DNA of 33,275 nt from Prolixibacteraceae bacterium (GTDB lineage Bacteria > Bacteroidota > Bacteroidia > Bacteroidales > Prolixibacteraceae): NCBI GenBank assembly GCA_030602265.1, contig JAUWAB010000042.1:1-33275 (forward strand). Direction: 5' to 3'. Of this stretch, positions 16,878-24,694 are shown one piece after another. The notes below the pieces were generated by a model that saw nothing but the letters and a program-made list of their open reading frames with translations, made no database searches and had not been told where the DNA came from. The position numbers were made by a program, and so were the translations under genes. Every line of letters begins with the position of its first letter. Positions within the stretch are counted from its first letter, which is position 1.

Positions 16878-16885
16878 CAAAGGTA
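16878..16885 (-). promoter_or_regulatory. -7 box (TACCTTTG) for the M48-cinA-asmA operon
   Basis: The minus strand reads TACCTTTG 21 bases upstream of the protease ATG. A TTG lies 16 bases further upstream, slightly short for the usual -33 spacing. It faces away from an identical box for the ClC gene. Confidence 0.55.
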
Positions 16886-16927
16886 TGAAATTGGCGGATC
16901 GCAAATCCTCTTTGCGAATAATTAACC

Positions 16928-16957
16928 TTGCCATTTGGGTTGTGAATTGTACCTTTG
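16928..16957 (+). promoter_or_regulatory. Promoter for ClC gene: TTG - N19 - TACCTTTG
   Basis: A -33 TTG (16928-16930) is followed after exactly 19 bases by TACCTTTG (16950-16957), 21 bases before the ATG at 16979. This is the best two-part match to the Bacteroidota promoter consensus in the window. It supports the ATG over an in-frame TTG at 16955, which would lie inside the -7 box. Confidence 0.7.
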
Positions 16958-16978
16958 TCAAAGAATTCAGAAAAAGAC

Positions 16979-18772
16979 ATGAAACGTTTATCACAGATAA
17001 ACTGGCAGGAGTTGCTGAACCGGCTGGTAAGCTGGAGGCTTTCCAACCTGAGTGAACGGAATTTCATTTACATTGTAAGCCTGCTGGTAGGGCTGGTAAG
17101 TGGGATATCCGCACTTATCCTGAAGAAGCTGATCCATTTTGTGGAGGTACAGCTTACGGGATGGTTCGAGGCAACTACCTTCAGTTATCTTTATCTGGCC
17201 TATCCTGTTTTGGGGATTTCACTGACCTGGCTGTTTGTGCGATACATCGTTAAGGACGACATTGGGCACGGAGTTTCCAAGATACTCTTTGCGATATCGA
17301 GAAAGAGCGGCAGGATTAAGCAGCACAATACCTGGACGTCGATGGTGGCGAGCAGTATGACCATTGGTCTGGGCGGGTCGGTCGGCGCTGAGGCACCGAT
17401 TGTGCTGACCGGTGCCTCCATTGGCTCCAACCTGGCCAGGGTGTTCAAGCTTAACTACCGGTATGTGATCCTGATGATAGGCTGTGGAGCGGCAGGTGCC
17501 ATTGCAGGGATCTTTAAGGCGCCCATTGCCGGCATTGTCTTTACCCTCGAAGTGTTGATGTTAGACATGACCATGGCTTATCTGATCCCGCTGCTGATCT
17601 CCTCCATTACTGCTGCCTCCCTTTCTTATATTTTTATGGGCGATGCCATGGTGATGAAGTTCGAACTGGTGAACGCTTTCTCGGTAAACAACATTGGGTA
17701 TTACATTTTGCTGGGCATTGCGGCCGGACTGGTATCCCTCTACTTCACCAGGGCCATCATGTGGCAGGAGGGCAAATACCGGAAAATCGCCAATCCGGCC
17801 ATCAGGCTCCTGATCGGAGGCACCTTGCTCAGTTTCCTGGTGTTTATGCTGCCACCTCTCTGGGGAGAGGGGTATACCAGCATTATCAAAATTTTCGGTG
17901 GTCATGGCAGCGATATGCTTAACCATTCTGTATTCTACGGATGGAAAGACAGTCCATACCTGGTAATGGCTTTCCTGCTGATGATCCTGGTGCTGAAAGC
18001 CGTCGCGACAGCAGCCACCACGGGAGGGGGCGGAATCGGGGGCGTATTCGCCCCTACCCTGTTCATGGGTGCGGTGACGGGGTTTCTGGTGGCGAAGGCC
18101 ATGAATACTTTCCTCCAGCTTCAGTTGCCTGAAGAAAATTTTGCGTTGGCAGGAATGGCCGGACTGATGGCGGGAGTTATGCATGCACCGCTCACCGGGA
18201 TCTTCCTGACTGCAGAAATAACAGGCGGTTACGGATTGTTTATTCCCCTGATTATCACATCGACGGTGTCGTATCTGACCATCATGCGGTTCGAGCCACA
18301 CTCCATCTATACCAAAAGACTGGCCCTCAGGGGCGACCTCATCACCCACCACAAGGACAAGGCAGCTTTGAAACTAATGCAGACCCGCAACCTGATTGAA
18401 ACCGATTTCGAAATCCTTTCACCTGATGCTACCCTCCGCGACCTGGTAAAAGCTATCTCCAGGTCACACCGGAACCTTTTTCCGGTAGTGGACAGTGAGG
18501 GTATGTTAAAAGGCATGGTTAAGCTGAGTGAGGTAAGGACACTGATATTCGAAACGGAGCTGCACGACAAAGTCAGGATAAAAGACCTGATGTACATGCC
18601 GCGGCATTATGTTTCGCCGCGCGACAGCATGGAAGAAGTGGCCGGGAAATTTGAGACATCGGGACGCTATAACCTGGCTGTCATTGACAACGGCAGATAT
18701 GTGGGATTCCTCTCCAGGGCCAAAGTATTTTCGGAATACCGGGACAACATCCGGCAGTTCTCGAGCGACTGA
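16979..18772 (+). CDS. ClC-family chloride channel/antiporter with C-terminal CBS pair
   Basis: This 597-aa protein has a ClC membrane core (about 25-440) and two CBS domains (about 470-590) that may sense nucleotides. Signature regions are GGSVGAEAPIVLTG (132-145), containing the external gating glutamate Glu138 (GxEAP instead of the common GREGP), and GGVFAPTLFMG (354-364), the GxFxP anion-filter loop. The first filter loop, usually GSGIP, reads GHGVS (96-100), so the central filter serine is displaced. Retaining Glu138 favours H+/anion antiport; the changed filter may alter anion choice. It is divergent from the M48 operon. No terminator is evident, and the AT-rich scar begins about 25 bases after the stop. 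Confidence 0.94.
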   Translation: MKRLSQINWQELLNRLVSWRLSNLSERNFIYIVSLLVGLVSGISALILKKLIHFVEVQLTGWFEATTFSYLYLAYPVLGISLTWLFVRYIVKDDIGHGVSKILFAISRKSGRIKQHNTWTSMVASSMTIGLGGSVGAEAPIVLTGASIGSNLARVFKLNYRYVILMIGCGAAGAIAGIFKAPIAGIVFTLEVLMLDMTMAYLIPLLISSITAASLSYIFMGDAMVMKFELVNAFSVNNIGYYILLGIAAGLVSLYFTRAIMWQEGKYRKIANPAIRLLIGGTLLSFLVFMLPPLWGEGYTSIIKIFGGHGSDMLNHSVFYGWKDSPYLVMAFLLMILVLKAVATAATTGGGGIGGVFAPTLFMGAVTGFLVAKAMNTFLQLQLPEENFALAGMAGLMAGVMHAPLTGIFLTAEITGGYGLFIPLIITSTVSYLTIMRFEPHSIYTKRLALRGDLITHHKDKAALKLMQTRNLIETDFEILSPDATLRDLVKAISRSHRNLFPVVDSEGMLKGMVKLSEVRTLIFETELHDKVRIKDLMYMPRHYVSPRDSMEEVAGKFETSGRYNLAVIDNGRYVGFLSRAKVFSEYRDNIRQFSSD

Positions 18773-18796
18773 AATTCCGGGCGTAATCCGGTTCAT

Positions 18797-18871
18797 TCCG
18801 TAGTTTAATAAAGTTTCTCTTTTAAATTTCAGATTATGTCCATCTGAACCAGCAATCCATTCCTTTGACAT
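18797..18871 (-). pseudogene. Orphan 5' end of an AT-rich gene (truncated)
   Basis: An ATG at 18871 opens a frame starting MSKEWIAGSDG and continuing to KRETLLNYG, about 25 codons with strongly AT-rich codons. Around 18797 the composition switches and the frame runs on antisense into the ClC gene, so the original gene seems cut there. It lies 48 bases downstream of the SNase-like remnant in the same orientation, as a second gene of a former operon would. I do not recognise the protein; it could be the start of a restriction or modification protein, but that is a guess. Confidence 0.45.
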
Positions 18872-18919
18872 TAGTTTATTATTAAGGGTTGTCTTTCTTA
18901 CAGTGAATAGTTTTTGGAA

Positions 18920-19596
18920 TTACTTCACTGAATTTAAGCTTAAAAATTTATCCCTGTATTTAAAGTCAATATCCATATCAACCTTCACCAATCCATTTTT
19001 AACTAAATGGGCATTGATAAATGTTTTATTTTCAAGGTACAAATAACAAAGCAAGTTGTTTTCATTGTCGTGTTTAACCTGGTCGAATTTCAAAAACACC
19101 CTTTTCCCTTTTGTTTTTTCAATCAAAAACGTAGTAGCTTTCCCGTTTACCAAAGGATCTTCTTTAATGCCAATAAGCTTTACCGTTAAATTATTATTCA
19201 ATTTTATTTTCTCAGGGCTAAGAATTTCTTTAACGGTATAAAGTTCTTCACGTTGGGTAGAACTGTCTTTATCTATTTTGGAACCGAACTGTAATTTTTT
19301 TACATCAATCTTTTTGTCTAATGTGTGCGGGTCTTTGAATATATATGGCAATTTTTTGATTTCATCTGCAAAATCAAGAGTAGATTTAACCTGAGTTACA
19401 AACTCATAGGTTGTACCAACCAGGTCCTTTTGCTGAACATTTAATTTTTCTTTTATAATACGATTTTTCTCTGTCTGACTTTGACAAGTGCATAAGACTT
19501 TCTGACATTATCTCCATAACCCGCTATGACAACGGAAGGCACATCACACCAGAGAATTGCAACTATTGAGTCATCCAGGGCGGGCTTATACCCTGG
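18920..19596 (-). pseudogene. Remnant of an SNase-fold (thermonuclease-like) gene: 5'-truncated and frameshifted
   Basis: The 3' part (19507-18920) reads about 195 residues with no ATG near its beginning. Its last 90 residues look like a staphylococcal-nuclease fold: LTVKLIGIKEDP, GKRVFLKFDQ, LLCYLYLENKTFINAHLVKN and GLVKVD. The catalytic Arg/Glu/Arg positions seem replaced. A second frame (19596-19453, minus) reads DDSIVAILWCDVP and SVVIAGYGDN up to VKVRQRK. One extra A in the five-A run at 19464-19468 would join it to the 3' frame. The composite begins directly after the stop of the neighbouring gene (19597), so the 5' part is missing. Codons are far more AT-rich than in the flanks. The parent may have been a DNA methyltransferase with an SNase-like tail; this is a weak inference. 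Confidence 0.6.
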
Positions 19597-19992
19597 TTAA
19601 GCCCTGAGCCTTGAAAACTGCAAGGTGTAAGCACCCAAAAACAAAACGGTAAAAATCAGTGCCGTGGCTGAGAAAGCTTCCAGTCCCATCCAGGCCAGCG
19701 GCCAGGAGAGGATCATGACCTGGGCTGCCGTATACATATAAAAACCGCTTCTTTTCAGGTTCCACATCCGGATAACCCCTAAAAGGGATATCAGGAAAAA
19801 GAGGCTGAACAGCAGAAAATAGAGTGGAGACAGGCCATCTGTAGTATGCAGAGAACTGAATTTCAGGACAATTTCCTGTGCTTTTCGGTAAAAAACGGCC
19901 GCCGCCAGATAAAGCAGAAAACCGCCGCCACTGCCCAAAAAGGAGAGCATGCAAAGAGCCTCCAGTACCCGGGGCCTATCAGAATTGTTCAT
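19597..19992 (-). CDS. Small hypothetical membrane protein
   Basis: This 131-aa protein has four likely membrane helices (about 12-34, 57-77, 86-104, 106-124). It has no signal motif or known catalytic residues. I do not recognise a family. The ATG at 19992 (MNNSDRPRVLEAL) is preferred over an in-frame TTG at 20016, and a TAATTTTG box lies 22 bases upstream. It is divergent from glyA. Its stop is the edge of the AT-rich scar. Composition is like the housekeeping genes, so it is probably native. Confidence 0.7.
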   Translation of the reverse strand: MNNSDRPRVLEALCMLSFLGSGGGFLLYLAAAVFYRKAQEIVLKFSSLHTTDGLSPLYFLLFSLFFLISLLGVIRMWNLKRSGFYMYTAAQVMILSWPLAWMGLEAFSATALIFTVLFLGAYTLQFSRLRA

Positions 19993-20013
19993 GACATAAA
20001 AATTAAGAAAGGC

Positions 20014-20021
20014 CAAAATTA
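20014..20021 (-). promoter_or_regulatory. -7 box (TAATTTTG) for the small membrane protein
   Basis: The minus strand reads TAATTTTG, an exact consensus match 22 bases upstream of the ATG at 19992. It is back-to-back with the glyA box at 20068-20075. No -33 TTG is obvious. Confidence 0.45.
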
Positions 20022-20067
20022 CGGTTTTTTACTGACGTGGTTGGTTTTCCACCGTATTAAAAAGTGC

Positions 20068-20075
20068 TACATTTG
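20068..20075 (+). promoter_or_regulatory. -7 box (TACATTTG) for glyA
   Basis: TACATTTG matches the consensus 31 bases before the glyA ATG. A TTG at 20041-20043 is the nearest -33 candidate, but its 24-base spacing is longer than usual. Confidence 0.5.
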
Positions 20076-20105
20076 GCCATTGGAAAATCACATAAATATT
20101 ACGAT

Positions 20106-21386
20106 ATGAAGAGAGATCAGATTGTATTCGACATTATTGCCAAAGAACGCGAACGGCAGCTTCATGGGATTGAACTGATTGCATCCGAGAACTTTGTAAG
20201 CGACCAGGTCATGGAAGCCATGGGTTCGGTTATGACCAACAAATATGCCGAGGGTTACCCCGGAAAGCGTTACTATGGCGGTTGTCAGTTCGTAGATATG
20301 ACCGAGCAGTTAGCCATCGATCGTATCAAAGAACTTTATGGTGCAGAATGGGCCAATGTGCAGCCACATTCCGGGGCACAGGCCAATCAGGCAGTGCTGA
20401 GTGTCGTCCTTCAACCCGGAGATGCTTTCCTGGGTCTCAATCTGGCCCATGGCGGGCACCTGTCGCACGGTTCTCCGGTCAACTCTTCAGGGATACTCTA
20501 CCGGCCGATCGCCTATCATGTAAAAGAAGATACCGGCCTCGTGGATTACGACATGATGGAAGAGCTGGCGCTGAAGGAAAGGCCAAAACTGATCATCGGC
20601 GGGGCATCGGCTTACAGCAGGGAGTGGGATTATGCCCGGATGCGCGAGATAGCCGATAAGATTGGTGCCATACTGATGATCGACATGGCCCATCCGGCTG
20701 GGCTTATCGCCGCTGATCTGCTGAAAAATCCGGTCAAACACGCCCACATTGTCACTTCCACTACGCACAAGACTTTGCGCGGACCGCGCGGAGGGATCAT
20801 ACTGATCGGGAAAGATTTTGAAAATCCATGGGGAATAACCACCAAAAAAGGTGAAATCCGCACCATGTCGTCGCTGCTTGATTCAGCGGTATTCCCCGGA
20901 CAGCAGGGCGGACCGCTGGAGCATGTGATTGCCGCCAAAGCGGTTGCCTTCGGCGAAGCCCTCGATCCGATGTTCAAAGTATACCAGTCGCAGGTAAAAA
21001 CCAATGCAGCCATCATGGCCAAGGCATTTATGGACCTGGGCTACAAGGTAATATCCGGAGGTACCGACAACCATTCGATGCTGATTGACCTGCGGACCAA
21101 ATATCCTGACATTAACGGCAAACAGGCCGAACAGGCACTGGGTCTGGCCGACATCACCGTGAACAAGAACATGGTTCCCTACGACAGCCGGACACCCTTT
21201 ACCACCTCGGGCATCCGGGTCGGCACCCCGGCCATCACCACCCGCGGTATTAAAGAAGATCTGATGTACCCGATTGTGGATCTGATCGATGACGTAATCG
21301 CCCATATAGGTGATGAAGCTTATATACAGAAAGTTAAAGACAAGGTCTATCAGCTGGTGAAGGATTTCCCGTTGTTTGGCTGGTAA
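20106..21386 (+). CDS. glyA: Serine hydroxymethyltransferase
   Basis: This 426-aa cytoplasmic PLP enzyme interconverts serine and glycine with transfer of a one-carbon unit to tetrahydrofolate. Family landmarks are [11 protein letters not shown] (22-32), [15 protein letters not shown] (45-59), HSGAQAN (88-94), [10 protein letters not shown] (193-202) and [14 protein letters not shown] (217-230), with the PLP-binding lysine at 222. FPGQQGGP and [11 protein letters not shown] complete the set. The ATG at 20106 starts the conserved N-terminus and has a promoter box 31 bases upstream, so an in-frame start at 20064 would lie upstream of that box and is unlikely. The length is normal. The stop is followed within two bases by the first heptamer repeat array, with no ordinary terminator in between. 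Confidence 0.97.
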   Translation: MKRDQIVFDIIAKERERQLHGIELIASENFVSDQVMEAMGSVMTNKYAEGYPGKRYYGGCQFVDMTEQLAIDRIKELYGAEWANVQPHSGAQANQAVLSVVLQPGDAFLGLNLAHGGHLSHGSPVNSSGILYRPIAYHVKEDTGLVDYDMMEELALKERPKLIIGGASAYSREWDYARMREIADKIGAILMIDMAHPAGLIAADLLKNPVKHAHIVTSTTHKTLRGPRGGIILIGKDFENPWGITTKKGEIRTMSSLLDSAVFPGQQGGPLEHVIAAKAVAFGEALDPMFKVYQSQVKTNAAIMAKAFMDLGYKVISGGTDNHSMLIDLRTKYPDINGKQAEQALGLADITVNKNMVPYDSRTPFTTSGIRVGTPAITTRGIKEDLMYPIVDLIDDVIAHIGDEAYIQKVKDKVYQLVKDFPLFGW

Positions 21387-21388
21387 GA

Positions 21389-21451
21389 GCAGAGAGCAAA
21401 GGGCGAAGAGCAAAGGGCGAAGGGCAGAGAGCGAAGGGCAGAGAGCGAAGA
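21389..21451 (+). repeat. Heptamer tandem array 1 (9 units of GCRRAGR)
   Basis: Nine uninterrupted 7-base units follow the glyA stop. Only a few unit variants are used: GCAGAGA, GCAAAGG, GCGAAGA and GCGAAGG. The strand is nearly all purine apart from the fixed C. The array ends where GCGAAGA runs into GTTTTTCGC. Confidence 0.9.
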
Positions 21452-21501
21452 GTTTTTCGCTGGCCACGTTGGAGCGGATTGATGGTCAGGGGCCACGGAG
21501 A

Positions 21502-21520
21502 CCGGAATCCGGAATCCGGA
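21502..21520 (+). repeat. Short CCGGAAT heptamer tract
   Basis: CCGGAAT occurs twice in full, followed by a third partial CCGGA. It shares the 7-base period of the flanking arrays but not their sequence, and lies in the spacer between them. Confidence 0.7.
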
Positions 21521-21543
21521 CCTGGCTGTGAAAAACGGTGTAG

Positions 21544-21565
21544 GGGTGACCCTGTGTGGTCACCC
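21544..21565. repeat. REP-like hairpin between the heptamer arrays
   Basis: GGGTGACC and GGTCACCC form a perfect 8-bp stem around the 6-base loop CTGTGT. The preceding GTAGG context resembles short palindromic intergenic elements seen in many bacterial genomes. No U-tract follows, so a simple terminator is unlikely, though it could still protect or end the glyA transcript. Confidence 0.6.
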
Positions 21566-21577
21566 GATGAACGGAGG

Positions 21578-21766
21578 GCGAAGAGCAAAGGGCAGAGAGC
21601 GAAGAGCGAAGAGCGAAGGGCAAAGAGCGAAGAGCGAAGGGCAGAGAGCAAAGAGCAAAGAGCAAAGGGCAGAGAGCAAAGAGCGAAGAGCGAAGGGCAG
21701 AGAGCAAAGAGCGAAGAGCAGAGAGCAAAGAGCGAAGAGCGAAGGGCAAAGAGCGTAGAGCAAAGG
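21578..21766 (+). repeat. Heptamer tandem array 2 (27 units of GCRRAGR)
   Basis: Twenty-seven consecutive 7-base units are built from five variants: GCAGAGA, GCAAAGA, GCAAAGG, GCGAAGA and GCGAAGG. There is one exception, GCGTAGA. Positions 3-4 are GA, AA or AG and never GG. Because 7 is not a multiple of 3, all forward frames read as the same 7-residue peptide period, so the open frames are not genes. Confidence 0.92.
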
Positions 21767-21865
21767 ATGGAGACGTCTTGTAGTATATAGTTTCAGAGGA
21801 ACGGCGGATTTTTAGGCTGGATATCCGATATTTTCCGTTGAACATTGTTGTCAACCCTGATTATT

Positions 21866-22618
21866 ATGGAATGGTATCAGATCATTGCAGTGCTTGTAGT
21901 GGGGCTTGCCGCAGGATTTATCAATACGATAGCCGGCGGGGGCTCTTCCATTACCCTGCCCATGCTGATGTTCATGGGATTACCGGCGAATGTTGCAAAT
22001 GGTACCAACCGGATTGCCATACTCCTTCAAAGTATGGTGGGTGCGGGTACCTTCAGAAGCTATAAAGTACTGCCGCTGAGAGAGGGTTGGCGCCTCTCCG
22101 TGCCATCTGCCATGGGAGCCCTGGCAGGAGCCCTGATGGCGGTCGAGGTAAGCGATGAAGTTATGCGCTGGTTTATTATTGTACTGATGGTGGCCATGCT
22201 CCTGCTGGTCATCTTCAAACCCGAAGCCTGGATAAAACAACAGGCCGGGGTTGTTAGCGCGAAAACAGGATGGCTACAATACCTGGTTTTTTTCCTGATC
22301 GGTTTCTATGGTGGCTTCATACAGGTAGGCGTAGGCTTTCTTCTGTTAGCCGGATTGGTACTGGGCAGCGGCCTCGACCTGGTAAAAGCCAACGCGCTGA
22401 AAGTAATGATCGTTCTGGTTTACACCATCATTGCACTCACCATATTCTGGAGCAATAACCAGGTCCATTTGGGCATGGGGCTTTTGCTGGGAACCGGAAG
22501 TATGGCCGGAGCCTATCTGGGTGCCCGGTTTACCATCCGGGGAGGTGCCGTTTTGGTCCGGTATTTCCTGATCGCCATGCTGACGGTAATGATCCTGAAA
22601 CTGCTAAATATTTTCTGA
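21866..22618 (+). CDS. TauE/SafE-family membrane permease
   Basis: This 250-aa integral membrane protein has about eight hydrophobic helices. The family N-terminal motif [18 protein letters not shown] is present near residue 18. The second half repeats the pattern with [14 protein letters not shown], the paired duplication typical of TauE/SafE. Family members move sulfite, sulfoacetate or other organic anions across the inner membrane. The ATG at 21866 is chosen over an in-frame TTG seven codons earlier. The stop is one base before the ATG of the COG0523 GTPase, so the two are surely co-transcribed. The substrate is unknown. Confidence 0.9.
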   Translation: MEWYQIIAVLVVGLAAGFINTIAGGGSSITLPMLMFMGLPANVANGTNRIAILLQSMVGAGTFRSYKVLPLREGWRLSVPSAMGALAGALMAVEVSDEVMRWFIIVLMVAMLLLVIFKPEAWIKQQAGVVSAKTGWLQYLVFFLIGFYGGFIQVGVGFLLLAGLVLGSGLDLVKANALKVMIVLVYTIIALTIFWSNNQVHLGMGLLLGTGSMAGAYLGARFTIRGGAVLVRYFLIAMLTVMILKLLNIF

Positions 22619-22619
22619 T

Positions 22620-23561
22620 ATGGCCACCCGCAAAAAAATAAAGGCAACCATCCTTACCGGATTTTTAGGGGCAGGAAAGACTACCCTGATCAACCACCTG
22701 CTCAGAAAATATCCGGACACCCGTTTTGCACTGGTCGAGAATGAATTCGGTGAAGAATCAATCGATACGCGCCTGATCCGGGGTGTGGATGCCAGTCGGC
22801 TCTTTGAACTCAAAAACGGATGTATCTGCTGTACCATCACCAATGAATATGAACTGGTCCTGCAGGAACTGGCCGAACGGTTTCCGGAGGTGGACGAACT
22901 CCTTATTGAAACAACCGGCATTGCAGACCCGGGGCCGGTCATCAGGCCTTTCGTTTCTGACACAACAATCAGGCGATATTATGATTTTATGGGTGTGGTC
23001 TGTGTGGTTGACGGAAACCGGCAGCCAACCGAAGCCGGTCATCCTGTGGCATGGATTCAGTTGGCTGCCGCCGGGGCGGTGGTGATTTCCAGGTCAGAGG
23101 ATATGGATAAGCACCAAATTTCTCTCTTAAAAGAACATTTGGCAATCATTAATTCCGGGGCGGAATGGTTCAGGATGAACAAACAGGGTACAGGCTACAT
23201 ACCCGGAAATTATTGGAGCAAAAAATCTTCAGCCCTGACCTTTGCCGTCCCTGAGAAAGCTGTGCACCATGGCATACTGTCCAAAACCCTCCGGTTCGAC
23301 ATCCCGCCCGACAGGGAAGAGTTTGAACGATGGTTCGGTTATTTTATGGATGTCCATAAAAAAGAGGTTTTCCGGGTAAAAGGCATAATGTATTTCAGGA
23401 ACGAACCCTTTGAGTATATTATTCAGGCCGTGGGGCCAGCCTGGGAAATTACGGAGGGAGACCTGACCGGAGACAGACAGCCCGGAATACTGGTATTCAC
23501 AGGGAGTTCAGGCAGTCCGGAATGGTTAACTGACATTCACCCCTGGGAACCTGCAGGATAA
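22620..23561 (+). CDS. COG0523 (CobW/UreG-like) GTPase, putative metallochaperone
   Basis: This 313-aa G3E-family GTPase has Walker [11 protein letters not shown] (14-23), ENEFGE (40-45), the metal-binding GCICCT (67-72, CxCC type) and ETTGIADP (97-104). A CobW C-terminal domain lies at about 215-300. The guanine-specificity motif NKxD appears to be replaced by SRSED (157-161) after VVI. There is no His-rich tail, which many zinc members carry. COG0523 proteins deliver or traffic metals such as zinc, cobalt or iron. It directly follows the TauE-like gene. The family is sure; the metal and the link with the permease are unknown. Confidence 0.9.
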   Translation: MATRKKIKATILTGFLGAGKTTLINHLLRKYPDTRFALVENEFGEESIDTRLIRGVDASRLFELKNGCICCTITNEYELVLQELAERFPEVDELLIETTGIADPGPVIRPFVSDTTIRRYYDFMGVVCVVDGNRQPTEAGHPVAWIQLAAAGAVVISRSEDMDKHQISLLKEHLAIINSGAEWFRMNKQGTGYIPGNYWSKKSSALTFAVPEKAVHHGILSKTLRFDIPPDREEFERWFGYFMDVHKKEVFRVKGIMYFRNEPFEYIIQAVGPAWEITEGDLTGDRQPGILVFTGSSGSPEWLTDIHPWEPAG

Positions 23562-23581
23562 CCAATGCCCTGCCTGCAGGT
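23549..23581. repeat. Inverted repeat at convergent gene ends
   Basis: ACCTGCAGG (23549-23557) and CCTGCAGGT (23573-23581) form a perfect 9-bp stem with a 15-base loop. It covers the end of the COG0523 gene and the gap before the convergent epimerase-like gene. There is no U-tract; it could be a weak two-way terminator. Confidence 0.4.
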
Positions 23582-23586
23582 CTTGC

Positions 23587-24540
23587 TCAGAACCAGATAT
23601 CCTCAGGCAGATTGTTATTTCGCCGGGTTTCTTTAAATGCCTCATTGGAAGTGTACCTGAAGACATAATGGTATTTAGAAAGCAGCTTTTGGGGATCCAA
23701 AAGTATGGGGTACGCAGCATCCCTAATGCCTTCAGGCTGAAGATTGGCCAGCCTGAGGTGCCACGATACCCATAGAATGGACTTAATCAGATACAGTGGT
23801 GCATAAATGATTTTTTTATCTGGGACTATATCGCTGACAAGTGAATAGTTATCCGGGGCGAAATTATATACACCATCAATTTCTCCTGTTGAAAGAATCA
23901 GTCCCATCAGACTGGTGAGATCCTCACTATGGAGGAACTGCAGCCTGTTTTTCATGGAAAAGTACGGCAGATACGGACACCGCATCAGGATAGATACCAC
24001 ACTCCTGGGTTTAGAGTAGTCAGGTCCCAAAATGGTCGGAAACCGCATGGATGAAATGTGGAGTCCCGGCCTTGGAGGCTTACTGAAAAAAATCTCCTCA
24101 ACGGTTTTCTTGTTCAGTCCGTATCTGTATTTTCCCGGCCTGAGCGGATCTGATTCCGAGAGCCACTCCTTGTTGTCACGGTGGCCGCCATAGGCTGCCG
24201 CTGAACTTGACAATATCAGCTGACTTACAGAAAGAGTTTGGGTACATTGATCAAGGATATTCACAGCCCCGCCGACATCAATCATATATTCCATTTTTCT
24301 GTCCCTGATCTTATTACAGGTACAGGCAAAATGCAAAACATGCGTTGGATTTTCCCTGGCAAATATGCCTTCCAGCCTGTCCCGTTCCACTACTGAACAG
24401 TCGTAAAACCTGAAATGATCACTTTTATAATCCTTTCTCAGCTTAACATCCAGTCCTACCACACTTATATTTTTATTTAAGAGGTATTCAGTCATCAAAC
24501 TGCCCAAATAGCCTGAAGAACCAGTTATCAGCACCTTCAT
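23587..24540 (-). CDS. NAD-dependent epimerase/dehydratase-like protein (extended SDR)
   Basis: This 317-aa cytoplasmic short-chain dehydrogenase of the extended type begins with the NAD-binding motif TGSSGYLG (6-13). It has the Ser-rich catalytic strand LILSSSAAAYGG and the active-site pair YGLNK (YxxxK). RFPTILGP is the usual substrate-domain block. Such proteins epimerise or dehydrate nucleotide sugars for glycan or lipopolysaccharide synthesis, or reduce related substrates. It stands alone on the minus strand. Codon use looks slightly more AT-rich than its neighbours. The upstream spacer shows no clear promoter box. Confidence 0.88.
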   Translation of the reverse strand: MKVLITGSSGYLGSLMTEYLLNKNISVVGLDVKLRKDYKSDHFRFYDCSVVERDRLEGIFARENPTHVLHFACTCNKIRDRKMEYMIDVGGAVNILDQCTQTLSVSQLILSSSAAAYGGHRDNKEWLSESDPLRPGKYRYGLNKKTVEEIFFSKPPRPGLHISSMRFPTILGPDYSKPRSVVSILMRCPYLPYFSMKNRLQFLHSEDLTSLMGLILSTGEIDGVYNFAPDNYSLVSDIVPDKKIIYAPLYLIKSILWVSWHLRLANLQPEGIRDAAYPILLDPQKLLSKYHYVFRYTSNEAFKETRRNNNLPEDIWF

Positions 24541-24694
24541 GATTCAAAAGATTATGGGTTGCTATATATAAAGTTACAATGAATAATATCAGATTCAAAA
24601 TTCCTTAACAGAAAATCAATAAAATGCCTGATAAATGCAGAAATCAGACGTATATTTCCACCAACCTGTGAAATAATTTGCAAACCACATTTTG

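Larger units (their letters stand above)
21387..21865. other. Repeat-rich intergenic region between glyA and the TauE-like gene
   Basis: This 479-base gap has no credible gene. It contains two purine-rich heptamer arrays (21389-21451 and 21578-21766), a short CCGGAAT heptamer tract (21502-21520), a hairpin (21544-21565) and about 100 bases of AT-richer DNA before the TauE start, where no clear promoter box was found. The long open frames across the arrays are by-products of the 7-base period. Confidence 0.85.

Noticed and set aside
17561-18352. Minus-strand open frame of 263 codons inside the ClC gene
   Set aside because: It is antisense to highly conserved ClC motifs, and its composition (many His, Gln, Arg) is typical of a shadow frame.
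18506-18871. A complete 121-codon minus-strand gene beginning at the orphan ATG
   Set aside because: Only the first 25 or so codons have the AT-rich composition of the scar; the rest is antisense to the ClC CBS domains, so it is a truncated start rather than an intact gene.
18920-19351. An intact 143-codon SNase-like gene starting at TTG 19351
   Set aside because: The coherent reading frame continues upstream of this TTG to 19507 without an ATG, and more related-looking sequence follows in another frame, so the short version is a fragment of a larger lost gene.
21389-21766. Possible CRISPR array
   Set aside because: The repeat unit is only 7 bases, directly tandem with no unique spacers, and no cas genes are nearby.
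21479-21854. Open frames of up to about 120 codons across the heptamer arrays on both strands
   Set aside because: A 7-base repeat without stop codons stays open in every frame; the predicted peptides are pure 7-residue repeats, not proteins.
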